In this document: one piece after another, positions 43,248 through 52,220 of the stretch | Layout: the number at the start of each line of letters is the position of its first letter | Numbering within the stretch: position 1 is the stretch's first letter | Assembly: GCA_047602575.1 (NCBI GenBank) | Contig: JASGGY010000007.1 | Coordinates: forward strand, 1 to 64,000 | Source: UBA1366 sp047602575 | GTDB lineage: Bacteria > Bacillota > Clostridia > Oscillospirales > Ruminococcaceae | Length of the DNA: 64,000 nt | Direction of reading: 5' to 3' | Program-made: the position numbers and the translations under genes | Notes under the pieces: generated by a model | What the model saw: the letters and a program-made list of their open reading frames with translations, nothing else | Database searches by the model: none | Told to the model about the DNA's origin: nothing

Positions 43248-44294
43248 ATGAAAAACAGCTTATTCAAAAGAATCGTATGCGGCGTTGTGGCAGGGGCAAT
43301 GGCACTTTCTATGGCGGCTTGCGGCGCGTCGTCCGACAGCAAAAAGCCGGCGGACAAAATCACCATCGTCTGGTATCCCAACGAGTCCGCGGCGGATTAT
43401 GAATCAGCTCGCGCGGAGTTCGCAAAGCTGATCACACAGGCAACCGGCAAGGAAGTCGAGCATAAGCTCACGACGGATTATTCCATCGCAATCGAAGCCA
43501 TGGCATCTGGCACCGCGCAGATCTGCTTCATGGGTGCGCAGGGCTATGTGGAGGCAAACAAGAAAAGTGCGAAGGTTCAGCCGCTGTTCGTCAATTCCGG
43601 CGAGTCCGGAACGCTCGACGACGCGATTTATTACAGCTGGTTTGCGGTGAACAAGGCCGATGAGGAAACCTATCAGAAAGACGGCGCGTATTCCATCGAA
43701 GCCGTCCAGGGTAAGAGAATGTCCTATGTTTCCGACAGCTCAACCTCCGGCTTTAAAGTGCCGACCAACGCAATCATCACGCTGTTCTCCGCCACCGACA
43801 AGTGGAAAAGCATTACCGTGGACGACCTGATCGAGGGCGGCAGCGACAAGTTCTTCTCCGAGGTTCTCTACGGCGGTTCGCACCAGGGCTCTGCTGTCAA
43901 CCTGCTCACCGGAAAAGCCGATGTCGCGGCGTTCTGCGACACGGAGCTTGCGGCTTACATGGATCTCGTTTCCGGAACAGAGGACACGGCGGGAGCGGTT
44001 TATCAGGTCAAAGACAACGCCACCGCACCGTTTGATTCGCTCAAGGGCAAGCAGTGTGTGATCATCAAATCCACCCCCGTCCTCAACGGACCGTTCGCTT
44101 ACAATGCGGATACGCTGAGCGCCGACGACGTGAAGAAAATTCAGGATCTGTTCACCTCGGACGCGGTGACGAACAACCCGCAGATTTTCGTAACAGAAGG
44201 CTCGGGACTGGTCGGTATGTTTGAAAAAGAAGGCAGTGAGAAGTTCGTACTGGTTCAGGATTCGTGGTATGATCCGATCAGAAACATGAAATAA
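43248..44294 (+). CDS. phnD: Phosphonate-binding lipoprotein
   Basis: A 348-residue binding protein that delivers phosphonates to the PhnCE importer. Signal peptide with lipobox SMAAC, then the PhnD/SsuA2-type fold: ITIVWYPNES, the ligand-loop YEVs-like SGTAQICFMGAQGYVEA, YVSDSSTSGFKVPTNAI and GSHQGSAVNLLTGKADVAAF. ATG 43248 is seven bases from GGAGGAG; the ATG six bases earlier is too close. It heads the phosphonate operon, followed 12 bases later by phnC. Confidence 0.9.
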   Translation: MKNSLFKRIVCGVVAGAMALSMAACGASSDSKKPADKITIVWYPNESAADYESARAEFAKLITQATGKEVEHKLTTDYSIAIEAMASGTAQICFMGAQGYVEANKKSAKVQPLFVNSGESGTLDDAIYYSWFAVNKADEETYQKDGAYSIEAVQGKRMSYVSDSSTSGFKVPTNAIITLFSATDKWKSITVDDLIEGGSDKFFSEVLYGGSHQGSAVNLLTGKADVAAFCDTELAAYMDLVSGTEDTAGAVYQVKDNATAPFDSLKGKQCVIIKSTPVLNGPFAYNADTLSADDVKKIQDLFTSDAVTNNPQIFVTEGSGLVGMFEKEGSEKFVLVQDSWYDPIRNMK

Positions 44295-44306
44295 CAACGC
44301 GGAAGA

Positions 44307-45104
44307 ATGGGGTGCAGAGCATTGGCTATCTTAGAGCTTCAGAATGTGAGCAAGGTTTATCACAATTCCACCAAAGCGCTGAGCAATATTTCGTTCGGGA
44401 TTGAGCAGGGCGAGTTCGTGGCTGTTATCGGTCCGTCCGGCGCGGGAAAATCCACCATGCTGCGCTGTATCAACCGCCTCGTCGATCCGACAGAGGGAAC
44501 GGTCGTCGTGGACGGTCAGGATGTGACGCACATCCGCGGAAAAGCACTGCGGCGCGTCAGAACCAAAACGGGCATGATTTTTCAGCACTATAATCTCGTC
44601 AACCGCCTGAGCGTGATCGAGAATGTGCTGCACGGCAGGCTCGGGTATAAGTCCGCCCTGTTCGGCGCGGCTGGGATTTATACCGAGGCGGAAAAGAAGC
44701 AGGCGTTTGTCATTCTTGAAAAGCTCGGTCTGACCGATCAGGCGTATAAGCGCTGCGACGCGCTTTCCGGCGGACAGAAGCAGCGGGTCGGCATCGCACG
44801 CGCGCTGATGCAGAAGCCCAAGCTCATTCTCTGCGACGAGCCGATTGCGTCGCTCGACCCGAATGCGTCCAAAATCATCATGGACTATCTGCAGGACATC
44901 AACCGCACAATGAACATTACGTGCATTGTCAATCTCCATCAGGTTGATGTCGCCGTGCAGTACGCAAAGCGCATCATCGGCATCACCGCCGGCGAGTTGG
45001 TGTTCGACGGCAGCCCCGAGGAGCTGACCTCCGGTATGCTGCACAAGATTTACCAGTCGCATGACGGCGACCTGATCACGGATCTGAAGGAATGCGCCGT
45101 ATGA
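44307..45104 (+). CDS. phnC: Phosphonate ABC transporter ATPase
   Basis: A 265-residue ATPase with GPSGAGKSTML, the Q-loop MIFQHYNLVNRLSV, signature LSGGQKQRVGIARALMQ and ILCDEPIASLDP. LRCINRL..PTEG and the LFGAAGIYTEAEK insertion are typical of PhnC. The ATG lies very close to GGAAG; a TTG at 44322, preceded by GGGGTG, is an equally good start. The stop overlaps the phnE start as ATGA. Confidence 0.9.
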   Translation: MGCRALAILELQNVSKVYHNSTKALSNISFGIEQGEFVAVIGPSGAGKSTMLRCINRLVDPTEGTVVVDGQDVTHIRGKALRRVRTKTGMIFQHYNLVNRLSVIENVLHGRLGYKSALFGAAGIYTEAEKKQAFVILEKLGLTDQAYKRCDALSGGQKQRVGIARALMQKPKLILCDEPIASLDPNASKIIMDYLQDINRTMNITCIVNLHQVDVAVQYAKRIIGITAGELVFDGSPEELTSGMLHKIYQSHDGDLITDLKECAV

Positions 45105-45916
45105 CTGAATTAAAACAGGGCGTCAAGAATAAGCGTCTGAGCGTTTTCGCAAAGCGCAACCGGAATTTCACGCTCATCATCCTCGTCATCGGCGCGTTGT
45201 TTGTGCTGGCATCAAAAATCACGCAGTATGAGCTTTCATCGGGAATGCGCTCCGTTCCGAACGCCTTTGGGTGGCTCGCGCATAATTTTATCCCCGACCA
45301 GAAGGCATGGGACAGGTTGCCGAACATCCTCGAAAAGCTGACGGAAACCATCCTGCTTTCGATTGCCGTGACCGTTGTTTCCGGTGTGCTTGCGTTTTTC
45401 TTCAGCCTCCTCGGCTCAAGAACAACAAAAATCAACGGCATCGTCGCAAGGCTGGTGCGCATCATCGCCGCGTTTTTCCGAAACGTTCCCGATGTTGTGT
45501 GGGCGATTCTGCTGATGTTCTCGTTCGGACAGAACGTGCTGACCGGCTTTTTTGCGCTGTTCTTTGCAACCTTCGGGATGCTGACGCGTACATTTATCGA
45601 AACCATCGACGAGGTGAGCGGCGACTGCGTGGAAGCGCTCGACGCATCGGGGGCGTCGCTGCTGCAAATTGTGTTTCAGGGGATCATGCCCTCGTCGCTC
45701 TCCGAGCTGCTGACATGGGTGCTGTTCATGATCGAAACGAACATCAGAACCTCAACGCTCATCGGTATGCTGACCGGCAGGGGAATCGGCTATCTGTTCA
45801 ATCTTTACTACAAGCGGCTCGATTACGCTTCCGCAAGCCTTGTGGTCCTGTCCATCGTCGTGGTTGTCATCGCCATTGAGCTGATTTCGACCAATATCAG
45901 AAAGGTGATTATGTAA
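45101..45916 (+). CDS. phnE: Phosphonate ABC transporter permease (first)
   Basis: A 271-residue permease of the PhnE family with about six helices, the EAA-type cytoplasmic motif DCVEALDASGASLLQIVFQG and the end TGRGIGYLFNLYYKRLDY. The start overlaps the phnC stop. It pairs with the second permease encoded directly behind to form the membrane channel of the importer. Confidence 0.9.
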   Translation: MTELKQGVKNKRLSVFAKRNRNFTLIILVIGALFVLASKITQYELSSGMRSVPNAFGWLAHNFIPDQKAWDRLPNILEKLTETILLSIAVTVVSGVLAFFFSLLGSRTTKINGIVARLVRIIAAFFRNVPDVVWAILLMFSFGQNVLTGFFALFFATFGMLTRTFIETIDEVSGDCVEALDASGASLLQIVFQGIMPSSLSELLTWVLFMIETNIRTSTLIGMLTGRGIGYLFNLYYKRLDYASASLVVLSIVVVVIAIELISTNIRKVIM

Positions 45917-45917
45917 A

Positions 45918-46787
45918 ATGTACGACGCTCTGATTTTGAACAATCCAGCCCTCAGCCACCAGATCCAAAAAACCATGCGCAAAAGCGTGTCGGGTAAAAT
46001 TAAAACCCACACCGCCAATAAAAGCAGAGTCGTTGTCAAGCTCACGATGCTTGCGCTAATTGCGCTGACGGTTTACGGCTTCCTGACGTTTGATTATAAG
46101 AACATCGTTCTGTCCGACGCGGTACACGCGACGCTGACGAATTTCAGCACCGTTTTTCTTCACCCGAAGCTCACCTATGACACGACCGCGGGGATTCTGT
46201 ACCAGCTTCTCGTTACGTTTAGTCTGGGTATCCTCTCAACTATATTCGGCGCGATCATTGCGTTTTTCGGCGCGCTGCTGTGCGCAAAAAACATCGCCAA
46301 CCCCATCGTCGCAACGGTTGTCAAGAGTGCAGTCGCATTTGTCCGCGCCGTTCCGACCATCCTCTGGGTGCTGATTTTCGCGGTTTCAGCGGGGCTTGGC
46401 AGCGTTGCGGCTGTCGCGGGGCTGACCTTTCACAGCGCGGGGTATCTGATCAAGGCTTACGCCGAATCGATCGAGGAAATGGACGATGAAACCATCGAGG
46501 CGCTCAAGGCAAGCGGCGCGACGTTCTGGCAGATTGTGTTTCAGGCAATCCTGCCCTCGTCGATCACCTATATGCTGTCGTGGACGTTCATGCGCTTTGA
46601 AATCAACTTCACCAACGCCATCGTCATGGGTGCTGCCGCGGGTGCCGGCGGAATCGGCTACAACCTCTTTATGGCAGGCAGCTTCTACTTCGACCTGCGC
46701 GAAATGGGCTACCTCACCTACGTCGTCGTCATCGCCGTCATCCTCCTCGAAATCGCCGCCACAAAGATCAAAGCAAAAGTGAGATAA
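45918..46787 (+). CDS. phnE: Phosphonate ABC transporter permease (second)
   Basis: A 289-residue PhnE paralogue, with a basic N-terminal extension before the first helix, EAA motif ETIEALKASGATFWQIVFQA and the ending AAGAGGIGYNLFMAG. It begins one base behind the first permease gene. After its stop the operon is interrupted by a 390-base repeat element before phnG. Confidence 0.9.
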   Translation: MYDALILNNPALSHQIQKTMRKSVSGKIKTHTANKSRVVVKLTMLALIALTVYGFLTFDYKNIVLSDAVHATLTNFSTVFLHPKLTYDTTAGILYQLLVTFSLGILSTIFGAIIAFFGALLCAKNIANPIVATVVKSAVAFVRAVPTILWVLIFAVSAGLGSVAAVAGLTFHSAGYLIKAYAESIEEMDDETIEALKASGATFWQIVFQAILPSSITYMLSWTFMRFEINFTNAIVMGAAAGAGGIGYNLFMAGSFYFDLREMGYLTYVVVIAVILLEIAATKIKAKVR

Positions 46788-46806
46788 GGGGGATATTGGG
46801 GTACGC

Positions 46807-47197
46807 AAGGGGGCGCCGCCCCCTTGACCCCCGCCAAAGGGGGCATGCCCCCTTTGGAAACCCGTTGTTATGTTTTTTCATAGTTTGATTGGGAGGATGG
46901 CTTGTGCGTTTATTCAGGTTTGTATTTATAAAAATCGCAGAAAACATCCTCGCAATTTCTAACGTCTTACCTCTAACCTCTAACATCTAAAAAAGGAGAA
47001 CTGCTTCTTAAAAGTATCAGACTGAAGATAGTATATATGCTCATTCCTCGAACGCCCAATGGAATTACAAAGCAGTAGCGAAAGCACAAATCTGCTAAGC
47101 AAAACAAAGTATAATCCATAAAACAACGGGTTTCCAAAGGGTCAATTGACCCTTTGGTGGGGGAGTCCAGAGGGGGCAAAGCCCCCTTTGGTCAGGG
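46807..47197 (+). repeat. MITE-like palindromic element between phnE and phnG
   Basis: The two ends are inverted copies. The left end has a GGGGGC/GCCCCC hairpin (46807-46825), the 24-bp palindrome CCAAAGGGGG..CCTTTGG (46834-46857) and GGAAACCCGTTGTT. The right end, read in reverse, has a matching hairpin (47170-47187), the palindrome CCAAAGGGTC..CCTTTGG (47134-47157) and the same GGAAACCCGTTGTT (complement at 47122-47135). The middle 250 bases have no gene; it includes a TCTAAC-type short repeat (46959-46990). It looks like a non-autonomous element inserted in the operon. Confidence 0.75.
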
Positions 47198-47244
47198 CAC
47201 ATAGTCAGTCTGCTGCTTCTTTTGAAGCATGGTAATCGGTTTAT

Positions 47245-47694
47245 ATGGATAAAAAAAGATTGTTCAGAATCATGGCGAAAGCCGAGCGCGGGGTGATTCT
47301 TGCGCTTGCTGAGAAGATTTCCCGCTCGTATGCGGTTGTGGTCGTCAAAGAGCCGTCAAAGACGCTTGCGATGATCAAGCTGCGCGAGCCGGTGAAGTCG
47401 GGGTTGTTTTACATCGGCGAGGTCATTGTTACAGAAGCCGTTGTTGAGCTTGCGGGAACAAAGGGCATTGCGGTGAACATGGGCGATGATTTTGAAAAAA
47501 CGCTCGGCATGGCGGTGATTGATGCGGCTTGCAACAAAGGTATTTTCGCCGACGAGCCGGCACTGCTTGCGCTGGAAGCCGAACAACTTGCGTACGCGGA
47601 GAAAGAAAACGCGATGCACCTGAAAACGATGGTCAATTTCAATTCAATGGACGGGGAGGCACCGAAGGATGTCGGCTTTTATCAAAAAGCATAG
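47245..47694 (+). CDS. phnG: C-P lyase subunit PhnG
   Basis: A 149-residue subunit of the core C-P lyase complex (PhnGHIJ) that couples phosphonate to ATP as ribose 1-phosphonate triphosphate. Recognisable PhnG features are FRIMAKAERGVILALAE, VKSGLFYIGEVIVTEA and GMAVIDAAC. It starts 47 bases behind the repeat element and has a poor ribosome site, so its expression may depend on read-through or on a promoter in the repeat. A downstream ATG at 47272 is possible. It overlaps phnH by 26 bases. Confidence 0.87.
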   Translation: MDKKRLFRIMAKAERGVILALAEKISRSYAVVVVKEPSKTLAMIKLREPVKSGLFYIGEVIVTEAVVELAGTKGIAVNMGDDFEKTLGMAVIDAACNKGIFADEPALLALEAEQLAYAEKENAMHLKTMVNFNSMDGEAPKDVGFYQKA

Positions 47695-48253
47695 CTTTGA
47701 CATGGTATTCGATTCGCAGAAGCTGTTCCGTGCGCTATTAAAAGCGTTCTCAAACCCGATGCAGCGGCAGGATATACACGAAGCTTCTGACAAATTATAC
47801 GACGCGTATCAGCCGCTTTTGGCGGTCGCGATGACGCTGCTTGACAATGAAGTGCAGTTTTTCGTCAGCGGCGACGACGCGCTGGTGGAGGAAATGGTTT
47901 CACTGACGCTTGCAAGGCGTAGCGCGGCGGAAGCGGCGGATTTCATTTTCGTCACCGACCCAAAGCAGCTTGAACCCATTATCGCAAGCGCAAAATGCGG
48001 CTCTTTGAGCGATCCGCACAAATCGGCGACCATCCTCATTCCGCTTGACGGCGAAGCATCGGAGCGCCTCACCCTGACGGGCCCCGGCATAAACGGAACG
48101 CTGCGCACTGTATGCGAGCCGTGCGTGCGCGAAGCACTGCGCCTGCGTGACGCGCAGTGCTATGAATATCCGCAGGGCATTGATTTTATTTTCATCGACG
48201 GTGCGGGCGGGCTGTTCGCAATCCCGCGGCTTGTGAAAGGGAGTGAGGCGTAA
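47669..48253 (+). CDS. phnH: C-P lyase subunit PhnH
   Basis: A 194-residue PhnH: SFDMVFDSQKLFRALLKAFS at the N-terminus, then FIFVTDPKQ, GSLSDPHKSATILI and LTGPGIN, ending with GIDFIFIDGAGGLFAIPR, all in the usual order. PhnH is the structural partner bound to PhnI in the complex. Its TAA overlaps the phnI start codon by one base (TAATG). Confidence 0.88.
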   Translation: MSAFIKKHSFDMVFDSQKLFRALLKAFSNPMQRQDIHEASDKLYDAYQPLLAVAMTLLDNEVQFFVSGDDALVEEMVSLTLARRSAAEAADFIFVTDPKQLEPIIASAKCGSLSDPHKSATILIPLDGEASERLTLTGPGINGTLRTVCEPCVREALRLRDAQCYEYPQGIDFIFIDGAGGLFAIPRLVKGSEA

Positions 48254-49316
48254 TGGCATATGTTGCGGTTTCGGGCGGCAGCGAAGCAATTGACGAAAGC
48301 ATCCGTCTGCTCGATTATTACAGAAGCGCTTCCGAACAGGATGTTGCAGCCGAAGTGGTGATCGGAACGCTCTCGTGCTGCTGGTTGATCGGGTGATGAG
48401 CGAAGCGGGGCTTTATGCAAAGGAATACGCGGCGCTTGCGCTCAAGCAGTGCGAGGGCTCGATTGAGGAAGCGGTGTTCCTGCTGCGGGCTTACCGCTCG
48501 ACGCTGACGCGGAATTATTACACCGAAACGGTTGACACCGCCGATATGCGGATCATCCGCAGAATCTCCGCGGCGTTCAAGGACATTCAGGGCGGGCAGA
48601 TTCTCGGCGCGACCTATGACTATACCCATCGGCTGATTGATTTTAAGCGTGCCGGACAAGACAGCCGGCTGCTGTTTGAGCAGCGTCTGCACTGGCTTGA
48701 CAGCGAAAAGCCCGAGCCGATCCAGCCCTGCCCGCGCGTTTCGGATCTGCTTAAATCAGAGGGAATTGTGGACAGATGCGACCGCGACGACACTGCGCCC
48801 TTTGACGTCACGGAGAACCTCCTTGAATTTCCGACGCCAAGAAGCGCGCGGCTGCAGACCCTTTCGCGCGCCGATACGGGCTTTGTTTCGGGGCTTGCGT
48901 ATTCCGCGCTCAGGGGGTTCGGGCAGGTTCACCCAACCGTCGGCGAGCTGCGGTGCGGCTATGCGGAAATTTGCGTGCCGTATCTGTTCGATGGGGAAGA
49001 AAGCATTTACATCGGCGAAATCCTGATCACCGAAGCCGAGTGCCTGACCGAAGCCGACGATGACGACCGGCTCAAGCTCGCGGTCGGCTACGGCGCTGTG
49101 TTCGGCAGGAACGAAACCAAAGCCATCGCCATGTCCGTCATTGACGGCGAGCTGAACCACACCGGTAATTTCCCAACCAACGACGAGGAATTCGTCCTCA
49201 TGCATGGGGATTCGCTGGAAATGAACGGCTTCATCTCCCACCTTAAGCTGCCGCACTACGTAACCTTCCAATCCAAGCTTGATGCCGTGCGCAAAACGCG
49301 CCGGAGCGAGAGCTGA
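48253..49316 (+). CDS. phnI: C-P lyase subunit PhnI with an apparent frameshift
   Basis: PhnI is the nucleosidase of the C-P lyase complex that exchanges adenine for phosphonate. The gene starts at ATG 48253 with YVAVSGGSEAIDESIRLLDY, but this frame ends in TGA at about 48394. The remaining body lies in another frame from 48375: LLVDRVMSEAGLYAKEYAAL, LLRAYRSTLTRNYYTE, GQILGATYDYTHRLIDFK and FALRGFG-type motifs to the end. The expected junction is GTLS-LLVDRV, so the sequence has two extra bases (or lacks one) near 48373. Either the gene is dead, which would stop the pathway, or this is a consensus error; internal GTG 48375 has no ribosome site. Confidence 0.8.
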
Positions 49317-49370
49317 TGGGGCGTATGCTTTGTTCACCGGCATAATTATTTTGAACTGGAGATTGGTCAG

Positions 49371-50207
49371 ATGAATGAGAATTATAATTTCGGCTTTTTG
49401 GATGAAGGCTCGAAACGGGAGATCCGCAGGAGCTGTTTAAAGGCGGTGGCGATACCGGGGTATCAGGTGCCGTTCGGCTCGCGGGAGCTGCCGATAGGGC
49501 GCGGCTGGGGAACGGGCGGCATCCAGCTGACACTGTCGCTCATCGGTCCGGACGACGTGCTGAAGGTCATCGATCAGGGAAGTGACGAGAGCGTGAACGC
49601 AGTGAACATCAAAAAGTTCGTGAAGCTCTGCACGGACGTGACCACAACGGTGAAAACGCGTGAAGCGACGCTGATTCAGACGCGCCACCGGATTCCGGAG
49701 ATTCCGCTGACAAACGATCAGATCCTGATTTTTCAAGTTCCGATGCCCGAGCCGCTGCGGGTGGTGGAGGCGCGGGAGGAAGTCACGAAAAAAATGCACG
49801 CCGAAAAGGACTACGCGCCCGTGTGGCTGCAGCTTTACGAAAGCCTGATGAAATACGAAAAGATCACCATCGCGTCCGAATACCCCTGCATGGTCGAGGA
49901 TCGGTATATGATGAATCCCAGCCCGATCCCGAAATTCGACAACGACAAGCTGCATATGGCGGAATGCCTCTACCTCTTCGGCGCGGGGCGGGAGAAAAAA
50001 ATTTACGCCGTTCCGCCGTACACAAGGGTCGAATCGCTGGCTTTTGACGACGTGCCGTTTGAAAAAGAAAGCTTCGCGGGGAAGTCGTGCAGGCTCTGCG
50101 GCAGCACCGATACCTATCTGGATGAGCTGTTTGACAGTGTGAACGGCGAAAAATACTACCAATGCTCGGATACCTCATATTGTCAGGAGGTGCGCAATTG
50201 CATCTGA
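49371..50207 (+). CDS. phnJ: C-P lyase, radical SAM subunit PhnJ
   Basis: A 278-residue PhnJ, which cleaves the carbon-phosphorus bond by a radical SAM and glycyl/thiyl mechanism. Diagnostic stretches are GWGTGGIQLTLSLIGPDDVL, ATLIQTRHRIPE, PSPIPKFDN and LFGAGREKKIYAVPPYTRVE. The Fe-S and thiyl cysteines appear as CxxC (SCRLCG), 21 residues, then CSDTSYC, exactly the PhnJ pattern. It overlaps the phnK start by ten bases. Length is normal for the family. Confidence 0.93.
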   Translation: MNENYNFGFLDEGSKREIRRSCLKAVAIPGYQVPFGSRELPIGRGWGTGGIQLTLSLIGPDDVLKVIDQGSDESVNAVNIKKFVKLCTDVTTTVKTREATLIQTRHRIPEIPLTNDQILIFQVPMPEPLRVVEAREEVTKKMHAEKDYAPVWLQLYESLMKYEKITIASEYPCMVEDRYMMNPSPIPKFDNDKLHMAECLYLFGAGREKKIYAVPPYTRVESLAFDDVPFEKESFAGKSCRLCGSTDTYLDELFDSVNGEKYYQCSDTSYCQEVRNCI

Positions 50208-51031
50208 TCGAAACACCGGTTTTAAGCGTAAACGGGCTGACGGTGCGCTACGGCGACGGCTGTCCAGCGTGTCGGGACAATCTTGAAAAAAACCGTTGCC
50301 GCGTCTGCAAAACCGTCTGGGCTGCGAATGACATTTCGCTCGAGGTCTATCCGGGCGAGGTGCTGGGTATCGTCGGCGAGAGCGGCTCGGGGAAGTCCAC
50401 GCTGATGAAAAGCCTGTACTTTGATTTTGCGCCGACTGCGGGCGAAGCGTTTTTACAGGAATACAAAAACGGCGAAAAAAGCATCTGGTCGGCGAGCAAT
50501 TCCGAAAAACGGATGATTAAAAACAATCTCATGGGAATGGTTTATCAGAATCCCATACAGGGGCTGCGGATGGAATACTCCGCAGCTTCCAACATCGCCG
50601 AAAAAATTATTGCCGCAGGCAGCAGAAATTCCGCAGCCATGACCGCGCGCGCGACGGAGCTGCTCGAGGCGGTCGAAATTCTCACCTCGCGAATGAAGGA
50701 AGCGCCGAAGAATTTCTCGGGCGGTATGCAGCAGCGCGTTCAGATTTCAAAGGCGCTGGCGAACAACCCGTCGATTCTGCTGCTTGACGAGGTTACGACG
50801 GGGCTTGATTTGTCGGTGCAGGCAAAGGTGCTGGATTTAATCCGGAAAATCAAGGCGAAGTATCATATTTCCATTCTGCTGGTGTCACACGATCTGGCGG
50901 TGATCCGGATGCTTGCCGATAGAACCATCGTGATGCTTGACGGAAAAATCGTTGAGAGCGGGCTGACGGATCAGATTCTCGAGGATCCCCAGCACGCGTA
51001 TACCCAGCAGCTTGTTCATTCGCTATTATAG
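50198..51031 (+). CDS. phnK: C-P lyase-associated ATPase PhnK
   Basis: A 277-residue ABC-type ATPase that binds the C-P lyase core. GESGSGKSTL, MVYQNPIQGL, signature FSGGMQQR and ILLLDEVTTGLD are intact. A Cys-rich insertion near the N-terminus (CPACRDNLEKNRCRVCKT) is seen in Gram-positive PhnK proteins and could bind a metal. The start is TTG 50198, seven bases after AGGAGG; the longer ATG form from 50162 would lie within phnJ without a ribosome site. Confidence 0.88.
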   Translation: MHLIETPVLSVNGLTVRYGDGCPACRDNLEKNRCRVCKTVWAANDISLEVYPGEVLGIVGESGSGKSTLMKSLYFDFAPTAGEAFLQEYKNGEKSIWSASNSEKRMIKNNLMGMVYQNPIQGLRMEYSAASNIAEKIIAAGSRNSAAMTARATELLEAVEILTSRMKEAPKNFSGGMQQRVQISKALANNPSILLLDEVTTGLDLSVQAKVLDLIRKIKAKYHISILLVSHDLAVIRMLADRTIVMLDGKIVESGLTDQILEDPQHAYTQQLVHSLL

Positions 51032-51043
51032 GGAGGAAGCATT

Positions 51044-52213
51044 TTGATTGCACTGAAAAACGGAAGAATCGTTACGCCCGACAGGGTCATCGAGGACAAG
51101 GTTCTTTGTATAAAAGACGATAAAATCGAAGCGATCCGTGACAGCGTGCCAATCGGCGCGGAGGTCGTTGATGCCGGCGGGCAATACATCATGCCGGGCT
51201 TTATCGACATTCATTCGGATAAAATCGAGCAGCTGATCCAGCCCAGACCCACCTCGCAGATGGATTTCGAGCTTTCACTCAAGGAATGCGAACGGGAACT
51301 GCTCAACCTCGGCATCACCACCATGTACCATTCGCTTTCGCTGTATCAGAACGACTTTTTCGGTCAGTCGCCCATCCGCACAAAGGAAAGCGTGCTGAAA
51401 ATGGCGAAGCTCATTGCAGAAGTCCACACAAAAAACCACCTGATCCGCCACAGGCTGCACCTGCGGATCGAAATCGATTTTCTAGAAGCGTTCGACATCG
51501 CGAAAACGCTGATTGAACAAGGCATGGTGCATGAGATTTCGTTCATGGATCACACCCCCGGTCAGGGGCAGTACCGCAATCTGGAGATTTATGAAAAAGC
51601 GATTTCCAATTACAGCGGCGCGGAATTCAAAACCGGCGGCATCAACGGCGTGATGACGTATCATCAGGAAAAAGAAACCCTCACGTTTTCGCAGCTGCAG
51701 GAGCTGACGGAATTTGCGCACGCGCATCACGTCGCAGTCGCTTCCCACGATGACGACACGGTGGAAAAATTACAGCTCAACAATGACCTTGGCGTGGACA
51801 TCAGCGAATTCCCGATCACCATCGACGTCGCCAAAGCCGCGCACGACATGGGGCTGCTGACGGTTATCGGCGCGCCCAACATCCTCCTCGGCGGCTCGCA
51901 TTCGGGGAATATGTCGGCGGCAGATGCGATTTCAGCCGGCTGCGGCGATATTCTCTGCTCGGATTATTACCCGCCGGCGATTCTGCACAGCATTTTTGTG
52001 ATGCACAAAACCCACGGAACACCGCTGTGCGATATGGTCAACCGCTGCGCCCTCAATCCCGCGAAAGCCATGAAAATCGACGACGCGTTCGGCTCGCTCG
52101 AAGCCGGTAAAAAAGCCGATGTCCTGATCGTTGACCTGCTCGACGGCTACCCTGTGATTACGCACGTGTTCGTGGACGGCAGACCTACTTCCGCCGTTGC
52201 TTACAGAAAGTAG
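51044..52213 (+). CDS. phnM: Ribose 1-methylphosphonate 5-triphosphate diphosphatase PhnM
   Basis: A 389-residue amidohydrolase-fold enzyme that removes pyrophosphate from alpha-D-ribose 1-phosphonate 5-triphosphate. Motifs: MPGFIDIHSDKIE, the family-typical QPRPTSQMDFE, EISFMDHTPGQGQY, AVASHDDDTVE and ADVLIVD. It starts with TTG after GGGAGGAAGC, 12 bases behind phnK. In this operon phnM precedes phnL, a different order from Escherichia coli. Confidence 0.92.
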   Translation: MIALKNGRIVTPDRVIEDKVLCIKDDKIEAIRDSVPIGAEVVDAGGQYIMPGFIDIHSDKIEQLIQPRPTSQMDFELSLKECERELLNLGITTMYHSLSLYQNDFFGQSPIRTKESVLKMAKLIAEVHTKNHLIRHRLHLRIEIDFLEAFDIAKTLIEQGMVHEISFMDHTPGQGQYRNLEIYEKAISNYSGAEFKTGGINGVMTYHQEKETLTFSQLQELTEFAHAHHVAVASHDDDTVEKLQLNNDLGVDISEFPITIDVAKAAHDMGLLTVIGAPNILLGGSHSGNMSAADAISAGCGDILCSDYYPPAILHSIFVMHKTHGTPLCDMVNRCALNPAKAMKIDDAFGSLEAGKKADVLIVDLLDGYPVITHVFVDGRPTSAVAYRK

Positions 52214-52220
52214 GGGCATC

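Noticed and set aside
44331..45062. Long antisense open frames across the phn genes (up to 243 codons, also at 49437-50162)
   Set aside because: They mirror the GC-rich codon pattern of well-identified phn genes on the other strand, lack ribosome sites and have no recognisable domains.
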